Shown piece after piece: positions 12,601 to 23,651 of a DNA stretch of 64,000 bases. Position 1 is the first letter of the stretch. Each line of letters starts with the position of its first letter. The notes beneath the pieces were generated by a model. That model saw nothing but the letters and a program-made list of their open reading frames with translations. It did no database searches and had not been told where the DNA came from. The position numbers and the translations under genes are program-made. Origin of the DNA: Sesamum alatum (Eukaryota > Streptophyta > Magnoliopsida > Lamiales > Pedaliaceae); contig JACGWO010000005.1 in assembly GCA_034509735.1 (NCBI GenBank), positions 24,298,383 through 24,362,382 of the forward strand, given 5' to 3'.

Positions 12601-13655
12601 AATAAGAATTTCGTAGTTTGAACATTTGCTTTGATTAAGTCATACAAGGATTTGATTTTATAAAAAACAAATATGACCCTTGTGTGACAAGAAGGTCAGT
12701 GGGAGCTCTATAGTGTTCCTAGTGCTTTATGTGGACAACATTCTGCTCATTGGGAAGGATTTGGGTGAAGCTTCCTAAATTCTAGGCATCCAGATTGTCA
12801 GGGACAGATCTAAGAGAATGTTAGGACTAACCTAAAACTCGTATGTGGATAAAATCCTGAAAAGATTTAATATGGATAACTCCAAACGAGGTTTCCTTCC
12901 CATGAGGCATGGGATCAAGTTATCCAAGAAACAGTCTTCCAAGACTGATGAGGAGCTTGAAAGGATGAAAGGCATCCCCTATGCTTCTGCTGTAGGCAAC
13001 ATCCAATACGCCGTCCACGACACGAGGCCTGACATCGCTTACGCCTTGAGTGTAACTAGTAGATATCAGTCCTGTGCAGGTGAAATGCATTGGATTGCAG
13101 TCAAGAGCATCCTTAAGAACCTAAGAAGGACTAAGGATATGTTCCTGGTCTATGGAAATGGAGAATTGATTCCGGAAGGTTTTAGCGACGCTAGCTTTCA
13201 GACAGAAGACGACAATGCCAAGTCTCAGTCGGGCTATGTGTTCAAACTCAATGGTGGTGTGGTAGCTTGGAAAAGTTCCAAGCAAGAAACCATAGTTAAT
13301 TCCACTACTGAGGCTGAATACATAGCAGCTTCAGAAGCTGCCAAAGAAGCAGTTTGGATGAGAAACTACATCTAAGAGTTGGGTGTGGTGCCTAGCATTG
13401 TCGAGCCCGTGGTTATCTTCGGTGATAACAACGGAGCAATATTGCAAGCAAAGGAACCGAGATCCATCAACGATCCAATCACATTCTTCGGTGCTATCAC
13501 CTTTTGAGGGAAATGGTAGGAAGAGGTGACGTTCTGATGGACTGAGTCAGCTCAGCAGACAACACAACAGATCCATTGACAAAGCCTATGTCACAAATTG
13601 CTCATACGCAGCATCTTGAGAAGATAGGGATTAGGCATATGGGTGATTGGCTTTA
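9670..13655 (+). pseudogene. Copia X Gag-Pol polyprotein, decayed
   Basis: This is a single-frame Gag-Pol of the Ty1/copia type. The Gag N-terminus (MSKNLLSTVLEANKF) is followed by a zinc knuckle CIHCREKGHWKRDC near 10470-10515. The protease core WVLDTGCGAHICND is at about 10570-10615, and the integrase HHCC (LWHARLGH, CESC) at about 10980-11095. The integrase core follows with HTDVCGP, TDDHSQYG and SDRGGEYL, then RT and RNase H ending near 13655. Breaks are numerous. There are in-frame stops at 10174-10176 and 10621-10623, where related copies have Gln. Frameshifts lie near 11610, 12115, 12195 and 12540. About 20 codons are missing just after the RT active site near 12760, and that site reads YVDN instead of YVDD. 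No functional product is expected. Confidence 0.9.
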
Positions 13656-13670
13656 GGTCAAGTGGGAGAT
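13656..13670 (+). promoter_or_regulatory. Polypurine tract of X
   Basis: GTCAAGTGGGAGAT immediately precedes the 3' LTR. It matches the tract seen in A and E in the corresponding place and would prime plus-strand DNA synthesis. Confidence 0.8.
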
Positions 13671-13890
13671 TGTTAGAATAGGTGACCTTGAAGCCAATCT
13701 AATTGGGCTTATATAACCTGTGTCTGAACAGTTTTGGTGTTTTAATAATTATCATGAATAAGAAATTGATATTCATTTGGCTTAATACTTTGTTTGTGTT
13801 CACTTAGTGCTATATATTAACTGTTCACTGCACAAGCAAAGCCCACAGACCGAAAAGACATTCCAAGAAACTGAAACTACGCATTGGATG
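13671..13890 (+). repeat. Copia X 3' LTR, first part
   Basis: It begins TGTTAGAATAGGTGACC and follows the 5' LTR of X up to GCATTGGATG. Element A is inserted there. GGATG (13886-13890) is the left target-site copy. The LTR resumes at 26986 with GGATGGCAG, which corresponds to about 5932 in the 5' LTR. Confidence 0.92.
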
Positions 13891-15887
13891 TGAAAGAAAT
13901 CGGTGGATCGTCCCGAGAATTGCGCGAATGCGGAAGCGCGATAAAAATAAACATACGAAAAATAAAGCATGCTTTTAATTTAAAAGAACACGCTCAAGGG
14001 GTGTACTCTTGAGGTTCCCGGGCGTTCGGTGTATCTCATGATTATAAAGCATGTAAAGAAATCATGGAGGCCATAGAGTTGAAAATTAAAGAGGGACGAA
14101 AAAGTAAAACGAGACCTACCCGTTGTCGTTTTCGTCTTCAACGGCTACTCGCGTTGTTCCCCATTTTGCACCGAGATCTCGTTCTTGAGACCCTCCAAAT
14201 CGTGACACACGATCCACCCACGTATCTTGCACGTCGTGCTAGCAACGAACAAGTGTATATTTTTGGAGTGGATGAATCAACAACACGTTATCAATTAACG
14301 GTATTGATTCATCTAAGTTCTAATGTTCCAAGAACAAAAAGAACTAAGAAAAATATTTTCTTGTTGGAGAAAGAGAGAGGGGCGGACGAGAGGTAAGGAG
14401 AAGGGGAGCGTGTGTGTTGTGTGTGTTTTCAAGAATCATCATCCTTCAATTGTTTGGAGGCTAGAGGTTTATATAGAGGAGGAGTTTAATCCTCTTTAAA
14501 CTCCAACTCTAAGAACTCTAATTTGACTAGGATTTTGACCTAGTCAAAGTCCTAGTCAAACTAGTGTTTGACCTAGTCAAACGAATCCTAGCCTTCCATC
14601 TCCCCTTTCCATCTCAACCGTTGATTTTAATTTAATGGAATATTTAAATCCCATTAAATATTCCAAAAGGCTAAAAGAATAAATATAATATAATAAATAA
14701 ATATTATTATTATTCTAAGCCCATTAAATCAGCCCTTTAATAAATCCTATTTATTAATTTAATTCCCTTTATCAAATAGAAGGAATTAATTTCTCCAAGA
14801 AAATATAGGACCCGATTAAATCTAATTTAATCATTCCTTTACTCCAATATTTAATTCCAAATTAAATACTAAGTGTGTGTGGATAGTGTGTGACTCTTTA
14901 GGTTCACCTTTCAGCTAGACTTGGTCGGATTCCCAGAATCCGTCCGTTACCATGGGTGGCCATCTAGCAACGGTCCATGGCACTAGAGACTAGGTGAAAT
15001 ATTCGGGGATGAACATTTAGGCTCTAACAGTACACTTGTCCTTCTATCTTCGGTCTCATCACTTAGGGTCTAGGGCACGGAAAATGCAGGTACCCATTTT
15101 GGACCTAAGTGTCGGTCTGTCCTTACTAAACGCCGCAAGGGAAACCTTTCCCTTCTTTTCAGTTACTGTGGCCACAGATTTCAGGGACAAGACACAGAGC
15201 ATACATGAGACTCAACTGTCAATACCTTTTGACAGGAGACAGATCCTTTCTTGGAAACTACTGTCACTTTGTACACCCGAGCTGCACTAGACATGGCTTA
15301 TGCTACTCAAGAGTATTTTGGCAATCTCTCACCATATCTAAGATACAGACCTGATGCACAGGTAAACTCAGCAGTTCCTCAAGACAAAGGACTTGGCCTG
15401 TACTGTTGGAACCGGGAATACACGTCATACCTTGCTGACCATACTCAAGGTCCTCCGTAAGACGGTTCCCGCGAGTCACCTCAGTCAGCTACTTCCTAGC
15501 ATGCTGACCCACTAACACTGCTTAGACGACCTTCGTCACCCGTCGATGAAATACGACAGCAGATGCTTAGTGCAAGTCTCAAAGGGAATCCTGGTACCCA
15601 TTTTCGGGATTCCTTGACTTGGAGATTTCCGGACTGATTCGGTAAGACTGATTTCATGGACCTACCTCCAAGCGTAGTCCCAGTCCCCGAAATCGTTTCT
15701 CAGTCCATGGGCTTTGTTTGCGTAGTGAACAGAAATGTAAATGCAGATAAGTGAACGTAAACAAAGTATTGCCATATGAATTTTCACTTCTTTATTCATA
15801 AATGGTTTTATCAAATACCTAAAAATTGTCTAGACATAGGTTACATATTCCTGCCAAAATTGGCTTACATGGTCACCTATTCTAACA
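13891..15887 (-). repeat. Copia A LTR1 (3' LTR)
   Basis: It runs from TGAAAGAAATCGG to CCTATTCTAACA, 1997 bp. The shared CCATGG block is at about 14948-14990. A TATA box (CTATATAAACC in sense) is near 14468-14478. It is nearly identical to LTR2: by eye I find about a dozen substitutions and five single-base indels. A 110-codon open frame in it (14064-14396), also present in LTR2, covers R/U5 and resembles no protein I know. Confidence 0.93.
13993..14013 (-). other. LTR stem-loop, LTR1 (one mispair)
   Basis: CTCAAGGG and CTCTTGAG flank the loop GTGTA (plus-strand reading). LTR2 has CCCTTGAG, so this copy has lost one pair. Confidence 0.65.
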
Positions 15888-15902
15888 ATCTCCCATTTGA
15901 CC
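15888..15902 (-). promoter_or_regulatory. Polypurine tract of A
   Basis: ATCTCCCATTTGACC on the plus strand (purine-rich on the minus strand) lies directly between the pol end and the 3' LTR. Confidence 0.8.
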
Positions 15903-15903
15903 T

Positions 15904-18376
15904 TTAAAGCCAATTGCCCATATGCTTAATCCCCATCTTCTCAAGATGTTGCGTATGAGCGCTATGCGACATAGGCTTTGTCAGCGGATCTGCTGTGTTG
16001 TCTGCCGAGTTGACTTGGTCCATCCGGACGTCACCTCTTCCTACCATTTCTCTAAGAAGATGGTAGCGTCTAAGAATGTGTTTGGAACGGTGATGAGATC
16101 TCGGTTTTTTTGCTTGCGCTATAGCGCCGTTGTTATCACAGAAGATGACAACGGGCTCGGCGATGCTAGGCACCACACCCAACTCTTGGATGTAGTTTCT
16201 CACCCAAACCGCTTCCTTAGCAGCTTCTGAAGCTGCTATGTATTCAGCCTCTGTGGTGGAGTCAGCAATGGTTGCTTGCTTGGAACTTTTCCAAGCTACT
16301 ACTCCTCCATTGAGTTTGAATACGTACCCCGATTGAAACTTGGCATCATCGTCATCAGACTGGAAGCTAGCGTCACTAAAGCCTTCCAGAATTAGTTCTC
16401 CATTACCATAGACTAGGAACATTTCCTTAGTCCTCCTTAGGTACTTAAGGATGCCCTTAACAACATTCCAATGTGCCTCTCCTGCGCAGGACTGATATCT
16501 GCTTGTCACGCTCAAAGCGTACGCAATGTCCGGCCTAGTGCAGTGGACCGCATATTGTATGCTACCTACGGCAGAAGCATAGGGGATGACCTTCATCCTT
16601 TCAAGTTCCTCATCAGTCTGTGGGGACTGTTTCTTGGATAACTTGATCCCATGCCTCATTGGAAGGAATCCTCGTTTGGAGTTGTCCATTCGATATCTCT
16701 TTAGGACTTTCTCCATATATGAGGTTTGGGTGAGTCCTAACATCCTTTTAGATCTGTCCCTGACAATCTGGATGCCTAGGATGTAGGAGGCTTCACCTAA
16801 GTCCTTCATGGAAAATTGGGTTGACAACCATGCTTTTGTGTTTCCTAACATTCTAACGTCATTACCAATGAGCAGAATGTCATCCACATAAAGCACTAGG
16901 AACACTATTGAGCTCCCACTGACCTTCTTGTATTCACAAGGGTTGGATTCGTTTTTGATGAAGTCATAACCCCGTATTACTTCATCAAAGCGAATGTTCC
17001 AACTTCGGGAGGCTTGTTTGAGGCCATAGATGGACTTCTGGAGACGACAGACTTTCTGTTCTTCTCCAGTAACCGTGAAACCCTCCGGCTGATCCATATA
17101 GATCTCTTCTTCAACAAAACCATTGAGGAAGGCCGTTTTCACGTCCATCTGCCATATCTCATAGTCATACCATGCTGCTACGGCGAGCAGGATCCGAATG
17201 GACTTAGCCATGGCTACTGGCGAGTAGGTATCCTCAAAATCGACCCCGGGTCGTTGAGTGTATCCCTTAGCTACAAGCCTAGCCTTAAAGGTTGTGACTT
17301 CTCCATCAACGCCAAGTTTGCGCTTGTAGACCCACTTACAGCCGACTGGCTTAACACCTTTCGGTGGATCTACAAGACTCCAAACTTGGTTCTCGCTCAT
17401 GGAGTCCATTTCGGCTTTCATGGCCTCAAGCCATTTCCCGGAGTCGATGTCAGACATCGCTTTTCCATAAGTCTTAGGATCGTTATCCAAAAGATCGGTC
17501 GCACCTAGAAAGCCATATCTCACTGGAGGTCTGGACTCTCTAGTGGACCTACGGAGAACGGGAACGTTAGTGGTCACTGTGGGCGCTGACTGTATCGGAG
17601 CCGGCGGTTCAGGAACCGGGACTGGCTGTTCCTGAGGCTGTCCTTCATGCCTAGCATGTTGGACTTCTCGAGGTTGGTCAGCCCTTCGGCTGTCTATCCT
17701 AAATCCTCTAAGTGAGGGTTCCGCGGCCTCCTCTGATGGCTGGATTCCATCACTTGACTCCTCAAGGATCAGCTCATCAGGTTGGATATCCTCCGGGAAG
17801 CCTTGCTCCAAGAATACTGCATTTCTTGAAACAAACACCTTTTGTTCCAAGGGGTCATAAAAGTAATAACCCGCAGTTTCTTTAGGGTATCCAACGAACC
17901 TACATAAGCTAGACCTAGATTCTAACTTATCTCCCACTAACCTCTTGACGTATGCGGGGCTACCCCACACTTTCAAGTAGTTGTAGGATGCAGGCTTGCC
18001 GTGCCATATCTCATATGGCGTTCGGGTCAATGCACTAGTAGGCGCTAAATTCAATAATTTGGCTGCCGTCTCTAGTGCATAGCCCCAAAACGATAAGGGC
18101 AATTTGGTAAAACTCATCATGGACCGAACCATGTCCAACAGGGTTCAATTCCTCCTTTCAGAGACACCATTTAACGGTGGTGTTCCTGGAGGTGTCCATT
18201 CTGATATTATACCATGTTCTTTTAGATAATCTAGGAACTCCGTACTAAGGTATTCACCGCCTCGATCCGACCGAAGGATTTTAATTTTGCAGTTGGTTTG
18301 GTTCTCCACTTCAAGTCTGAATTCTTTAAACCTCTCAAGAGCTTCAGACTTGTACCTCATCAGGTAAACATAACCA
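15904..18376 (-). pseudogene. Copia A pol: integrase C-part, RT, RNase H
   Basis: This is the 3' half of the A polyprotein. From 18376 downward come the integrase core (SDRGGEYLST, then NGVSERRN), the integrase tail (VFVSRNAVFLEQG) and a proline-rich linker. RT begins near DIDSGKWLEAMKAEM, with its active site YVDDILLIGND intact at about residues 417-420 of the 744-codon open stretch 15904-18138. RNase H follows with DSTTEAEYIAASEA and CDNNGAIAQAK, ending NWL and a stop. The only coding lesion I see is a TGA at 18142-18144 where related copies have CGA (Arg), a C-to-T change at a CpG. Upstream the frame is cut by solo LTR S and resumes at 20603. Apart from these two events it would read as one Gag-Pol frame. 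Confidence 0.93.
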
Positions 18377-20602
18377 TGTTAGAATAGGTGACCAGAAAGC
18401 CAATAGGTTTGGCGATTTGTAACCTATCTGACAACTTGATGTAAATGTAATATTATTATGTGATGAATAAGATGAGTATTCGTCACCAATGGTACCTTCT
18501 TTGTTGCGCTCATCTTACATTTGTTAAAATGGTGTTTTAACTTATATCGCAACAAAGCCCACAGACCATGGATAACAACTCATGCAGTTGGGCCACGTAT
18601 TGGATGGTGGTCATGAAACCAACTGATTAAAAGTTGGGTCTGAAACGTTCCAAGTCGAGGACCTCGAGACAGGGCATCGAGAGTCCTATTGAGACTTGCG
18701 TCAAGAGTCGTGTTCATTGGATGAGTGCCGTGTTTCATCGGCGACAGGCGTGGGACGCCTACACGATCTTGATGGGTTGGTCGACTGGGATCGAGCTGAC
18801 TGGACTGACTCGCGGGGATCATCATATGGAAGCCTTGGAGGCTTGGTCGGTATGATTGGATTCCCCGGTTCCGATAGTACGGGAGTAATCCTCAGACTTG
18901 AGGAATCATGGCAGTCACGTGCACAGGACGGCTGTATCTTGGATCTGGCGAGAGGTGATCATTCTGTAAAATGATCATTATAAGCCTTGTCCAGTGCAGT
19001 CGGAATGTGTAGCGAGGACGGTGGATTCCAAGAAGAGGATCCGTCCCATGTCAGTATGTGACAGAGGTATCTCCTATGCACTCGGAGACACGTTCATGCT
19101 GTTTGAAGCTGTGGCCACAGTGGTTGGTCGAACAGGGAATGGTTTCCTGTGTCGACGCAATGAAGCATACGTGGTCTCGAGTATTAAGCATAGATGCCTA
19201 GTCAAGGATGGGAACCGACGCCCAATTCCATACCCTAGACTAAGGCTGGGAGACGGTAGACGGAAGGATCGTACCCGTACGGAATCGGCGCCTAAATGTT
19301 CACGCCAATTCACCTAGTCTCTAGTGCTATGGACCGTTGCTAGACGGCCACCCATGGTAACGGGCCCTTGTGGGACACGGGCCCAAGTCTAGCTGAAGAA
19401 CCTAAAGGGTCACACACAAATCACCGAGGAGGTTGAGAGATCGACTTGGAGTCAATCTCGAAGGATAAAATAAGTAATTGGATTACTTAAGGGAAAGTCC
19501 ATTGGATGGACGGGCCGATATTGTATCGAGCTTTCATTTAATCGGTAAATTGGATTTTCGATTAAATATGGAAAGTTGAGATGTTGAGACGTTGGATCTT
19601 TTAATTGGATTAAAGATCAACGGGAATAATTTTAAGTGGACATTAAATTGGATTTAATATTGGGTTCGTCGTAATTGGATTACGATAAAACCCGGTCCGT
19701 TAAATTATACCCGAGAGGAGAAATAATTCCTAATTTGGAATAGGAAGAAGTTGGACTTCTTCCCTTAATTAAATATGGCCGACATGCTCCCTTGGAGGAA
19801 GCAAAATCAGCCATGTTTCATGCTAGGTGGTATGTTGACTTGTCTCTTTTGGAAAGAGACAAATCAACTCCAATCAAGCTCTTCCCTTTTGGTATGATTT
19901 GATCATACCATAAATTTTGGTAGGCTTGATTGAAGAATTGATGGTGATTGATTGGAATGAATCTAGACATCCTTGGATGAACCTAGACACATTCCAATAA
20001 TCACATTAATTATGTATATATATTAGAATATACAACACCAAGCACAAGTAATTCATTATTCATCTTTTTCTAGGAAAAAGAGAAGACAAAAATCCTCTCA
20101 TCTCTCTCAAAATTTCATGCTCCCTCCCTCTCTTACACTTGTGTTCTTCACTTGATTTTGAATCAAGAAGAAGAACAAAGTAAGTTTAAGAGAACACTAA
20201 TTCATGGTGTTCTTCTCTTAAACCGATTCCTTCCTAAACCCCTTCTTTTCTAGCAAGAAGAACGTGTGTTTCTTCCGGTGTGGTGTGGATCACCTTTGGA
20301 GAATCCATACGTTTGGATTTCGTGAGCATTCCGGAGAAGGAACAACGCTAGTAGCCGGGAGCATACGCTAAACAATCAAAGGTAACGGTTTATTACGCTT
20401 TGATTGATTTCATTTGTATATCTATGCCCTATGTGTTTAAATATATGTTTTAATATTTACACATCCTATATCGAACGCCCGGTTGAGCACCCAAGGTACA
20501 CCCCTTGGGATTCGCGTATTTTGAATTTGATTTAAATTCTACGCAATTTTTTCGCCTTTCTCGCTTCCGCTCGCGCTCCCGGGCGGATCCGCTTGTCCTT
20601 CA
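18377..20602 (+). mobile_element. Solo LTR S (E-type), TSD AACCA
   Basis: A 2226-bp LTR begins TGTTAGAATAGG and ends CTTGTCCTTCA. It is flanked by AACCA at 18372-18376 and 20603-20607. It interrupts the integrase sequence of A; element C has the uninterrupted site near 42200. It belongs to the same subfamily as the LTRs of E, sharing the CGGATCCGC end and the 19320-19370 block. No internal region remains, so it derives from LTR-LTR recombination after insertion. A 551-codon open stretch that includes Gag of A runs a short way into it, making a chance chimeric C-terminus. Confidence 0.95.
20490..20509 (+). other. LTR stem-loop, S version
   Basis: CCCAAGG pairs with CCTTGGG around TACACC. The stem is the CCC/GGG variant seen in E. 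Confidence 0.65.
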
Positions 20603-22187
20603 AACCATACCGTGAATGATCATCGGTGAAGGTTATGAAGTAGGAGAACCCACCTCGGGCCTGCGTCCTTGGTGGTCCACATACGTCTGTATGGACCAAG
20701 TCCAACAGACCTGTGGCAAGCCTGCTTTGTCCTACAAAGGGCTTCTTGGTCATTTTCCCTCTTAGACAGGACTCACAAGTTGGTAGATCGCTCAAGTCCC
20801 CAACCTCTAGGTTCTTTGAGTCTACCAACCTTTTCATCCTATGTTGGGATATGTGACCTAGCCTAGCGTGCCACAGACGTGCGTTCCCGTTATTATCTAA
20901 TTTTCGTTTGTGTTGTGTATTGAGGACGAAATTCGTTTGTTGCAAGATATAGAGTCCGTTATGCAATGTACTAAGTAGATGAGCAATTCCACACCTCATC
21001 AAATAAAAGAAATTTTTATTGATTCTAAACTCATAACCACTATTGTCCAACAATGGAATGGAAATGATGTTTTTAATCATACTGGATACAAAATAAATTT
21101 GCTCTAAATCTATGCTAATACTATCACTAATCACTAGAGTGGCGGATCCTACTGCTTTTGCCGAGATGGCCTTGCCATTCCCAAGCTTCAGGATCATGTC
21201 CCCGCTACCCAGTTTTCTGCTTCTTTTCAACACCTGCAAGTCATTGCAAATGTGAGCTCCACAGCCGGTATCTAATACCCAAGAGGCAGAACTAGTGACC
21301 ATATTAACCTCAATCACATATATACCTTGGTTCGAGAAGAGTTTGGGGCACTCTCTCTTCCAATGCCCTTTCTCACGGCAGTTGATACATATGTCATATG
21401 CCTTTGACTGTTGCTTGGAGACAACCTTTCCCTTTCCTTTGCCTTTCCCCTCTTTGGCAATGGGAACACTCTTAGTGTTCGTAGCTGCTTTGACGGCCTT
21501 TCCCTTCCCTTTCTTCTTCTTCCAACGTCCGGCACCCTTGCCTTTCGTATTGGAAGTCGAAGCACCTCCAAACAATATCGAAGACGTGGACTTCTTAGTC
21601 GTTGCCTCGTATTGCACCAACATATTGATCAACTCATGAATGCCCTTCTCAAGTGCGTTCATGTTGTAGTTGACGATAAATTGGTCAAAGGAGGGTGGGA
21701 GTGACTGAAGGATCACATCTATGTACGTTTCATTATCGAGACCTGCCTTTAGGTCCTCGAGCTTTTCCACCAGGGTAAGCATTTTAACCCCGTGCTCTTG
21801 TACAGAGGATCCTTCTGTCATTTTCATTCCAAAGAATGCCTTGGTCGCGACATACCTAGTATGCCGGTCCGGGACTGCATAGCAATCCTTAAGGCGAGCC
21901 ATAATGGAAGGGACATCGTCTAGCCTTTCATATTGCTTCTGAATCTCATTGGTCATCGAAGCAAGTATGATGCTACGGACCTTCTGGTTATCCTTATGCC
22001 AAGTCTCGAACGTCTCACGTTCTTCTGGCGTGGATCCTTCCGGTAAGGTCCTAGGGAGAGGCTCGTCCATGACGTAGCCTTGGTTCTCGTAATCTAGGAC
22101 TATCCTGAGATTGCGCAACCAGTCGTTGTAGTTTGTTCCATTGAATTTGTTTGTCTCAAGAATGGTGGAAAATGGGTTCTTAGACAT
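20603..22187 (-). pseudogene. Copia A Gag, protease, integrase N-part
   Basis: The polyprotein starts at 22187 with MSKNPFSTILETNKFNGTNY. Approximate residue positions are as follows. The Gag domain is 1-200 and a lysine-rich basic stretch 215-262. The zinc knuckle CINCREKGHWKREC is at 267-280. The protease motif WVLDTGCGAHICND begins at 303, with catalytic D306. The integrase zinc-binding HHCC has H440, H444, C471 and C474. The integrase core starts with HTDVCG (D501) and FITFTDDHSRYG. The frame is open from the start to the S insertion, so this half is intact. It would make the structural and processing proteins of a cytoplasmic virus-like particle. It is labelled broken only because the full polyprotein is interrupted downstream. 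Confidence 0.92.
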
Positions 22188-23636
22188 TTTAAAATCTACA
22201 TTTTAGAAAACAGCGCGCGATCAGCAGAAAATAAAAGACGGTGGTTTGATAAAATAATTAAATGCATGGACTTTAGTCATTTAATCCTCCCACTATTTAT
22301 ACGAAAATACGGTACTCTCAAACATGATTTTCGGGAAATCCTTTCCAAGTGGGCTTGGGATCCACAGCAATTTTTCCCATACCCCGCTTTTACGATTCGC
22401 ATGGAAAAGATCCTGTGGGAGGTATTCCATACCATTCTCGTTCCACGAGATTCCCAAGATTATTGCCTCACCCTTTCACATGATCCCGAGGACTCCAAGA
22501 GAATTATGTTAATTGGGCGTTAGACCCAACCCAATCGACCGAGCCACGGACCCACTGGTACCCCCACGACTCGTGAGACAGGTAGCAGTAGCCCGCTTTT
22601 CGTTCATGACATAATGCAGCTTCATTTAAGTACAACAACGTGCCACAACTCGTGAGACCACGCTATTGACCAAAGCAGCTTCCTCACTATACCATGGATT
22701 AGAAGGCATGGACAAACTCCTAGAGTTCATGTCCACTTTGTCTAGGGTCTAATATTTTGACATTGGTCCAGCCAATGTGAGAGTAAGAAATGACCGAGAT
22801 CTCAAATAAATAAATATCTACACATACATCCATAATGCGTAAATAAACCATCCACAACAGTTATACGATAAATAAACAACCCATTCATCCATCATCATAA
22901 CCACATGGAAAATTAAAGCCTAGCACGCCCTGTTGGATGATCACGAGCCTGAATCCTATGCGACCCACTGAGCCCATAGTGGGTCTATGGTCAATCTAGG
23001 GTTGGTCATACTATTACATTAATAGTAACCCAATCATCATGCTGATGGGCCTTGGTCTCTTTTTCTCTTTCTTCACTTCATGGAAAACTCCAAGGGGCCT
23101 CCCGTCTGGGCTCTCCATGTGGTCCTTCCTTCTTCTCCACCAATTACAAAAATAGAAACCTCACTCCTAGTCTACTCTCATTACATATTAAAAATAGAAA
23201 CCCCAGCGAAAACCCGGGGGGAGTACATAAGGAGGGAGGTAGAATGCCTTATTATTCCAAGGCAACTAGAAAGAGAGAAGGAGAAAGCAGTAAAAGAGGC
23301 ACACAGGCCCAACAGAAAATAAACCATACATCTGGTCTAGGGCTCGCGATCATCCATTTCCATCCAACACACATACATCCGGTCTAGGGCAGCATGCGGC
23401 TGCGCGCGGCCAGCCCTCCCGACTGGCCGGCTGCGTCGTTTCTCGTTTTCCGTTCAATTTTCCACCCGGTTTCCCAAGAAAAATAGAAAAACACCAACAT
23501 TCAGAGATTCACACGATTTAAAAGCAATAAAATCGACATGCTTAAAATCAAGAAAAATCAAGATTTAATATAAAACATGCCAATATCACGTTTCATGCTT
23601 AGAACGCACATTAACCCTAGGCCTATACACCGAACC
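22188..23636 (-). other. Leader of copia A
   Basis: This is non-coding sequence between PBS and gag. It aligns by eye with leaders of C and E (shared CTCGTGAGAC-containing stretch at about 22560-22700 and AACCCGGGGGGAGTACAT near 23210). The CpG-rich island is short here, about 23385-23440, apparently shortened compared with C (about 45240-45880). Open frames on the plus strand look like chance. Confidence 0.75.
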
Positions 23637-23651
23637 GGGCTCTGATACCAC
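23637..23651 (-). promoter_or_regulatory. Primer binding site of A
   Basis: On the minus strand this reads TGGTATCAGAGCCC, an exact match to the plant initiator tRNA-Met complement. It is next to LTR2, which is therefore the 5' LTR of internal region 1. Confidence 0.93.

Noticed and set aside
14064..14396. 110-codon frame repeated at 23826-24158
   Set aside because: It is duplicated only because it lies in LTR1 and LTR2 of A, on the strand opposite to the element, and is not preserved in C or D.
18994..19317. 107-codon frame repeated near 51415-51738 and 59459-59680
   Set aside because: It lies in U3 of the E-type LTRs and is conserved because LTR copies share sequence; no known domain is visible and the 59459 copy is shortened.
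20532..20602. C-terminal extension of the A Gag frame (ending ARKAKKLRRI)
   Set aside because: It is read-through into the end of solo LTR S, not a fusion protein.
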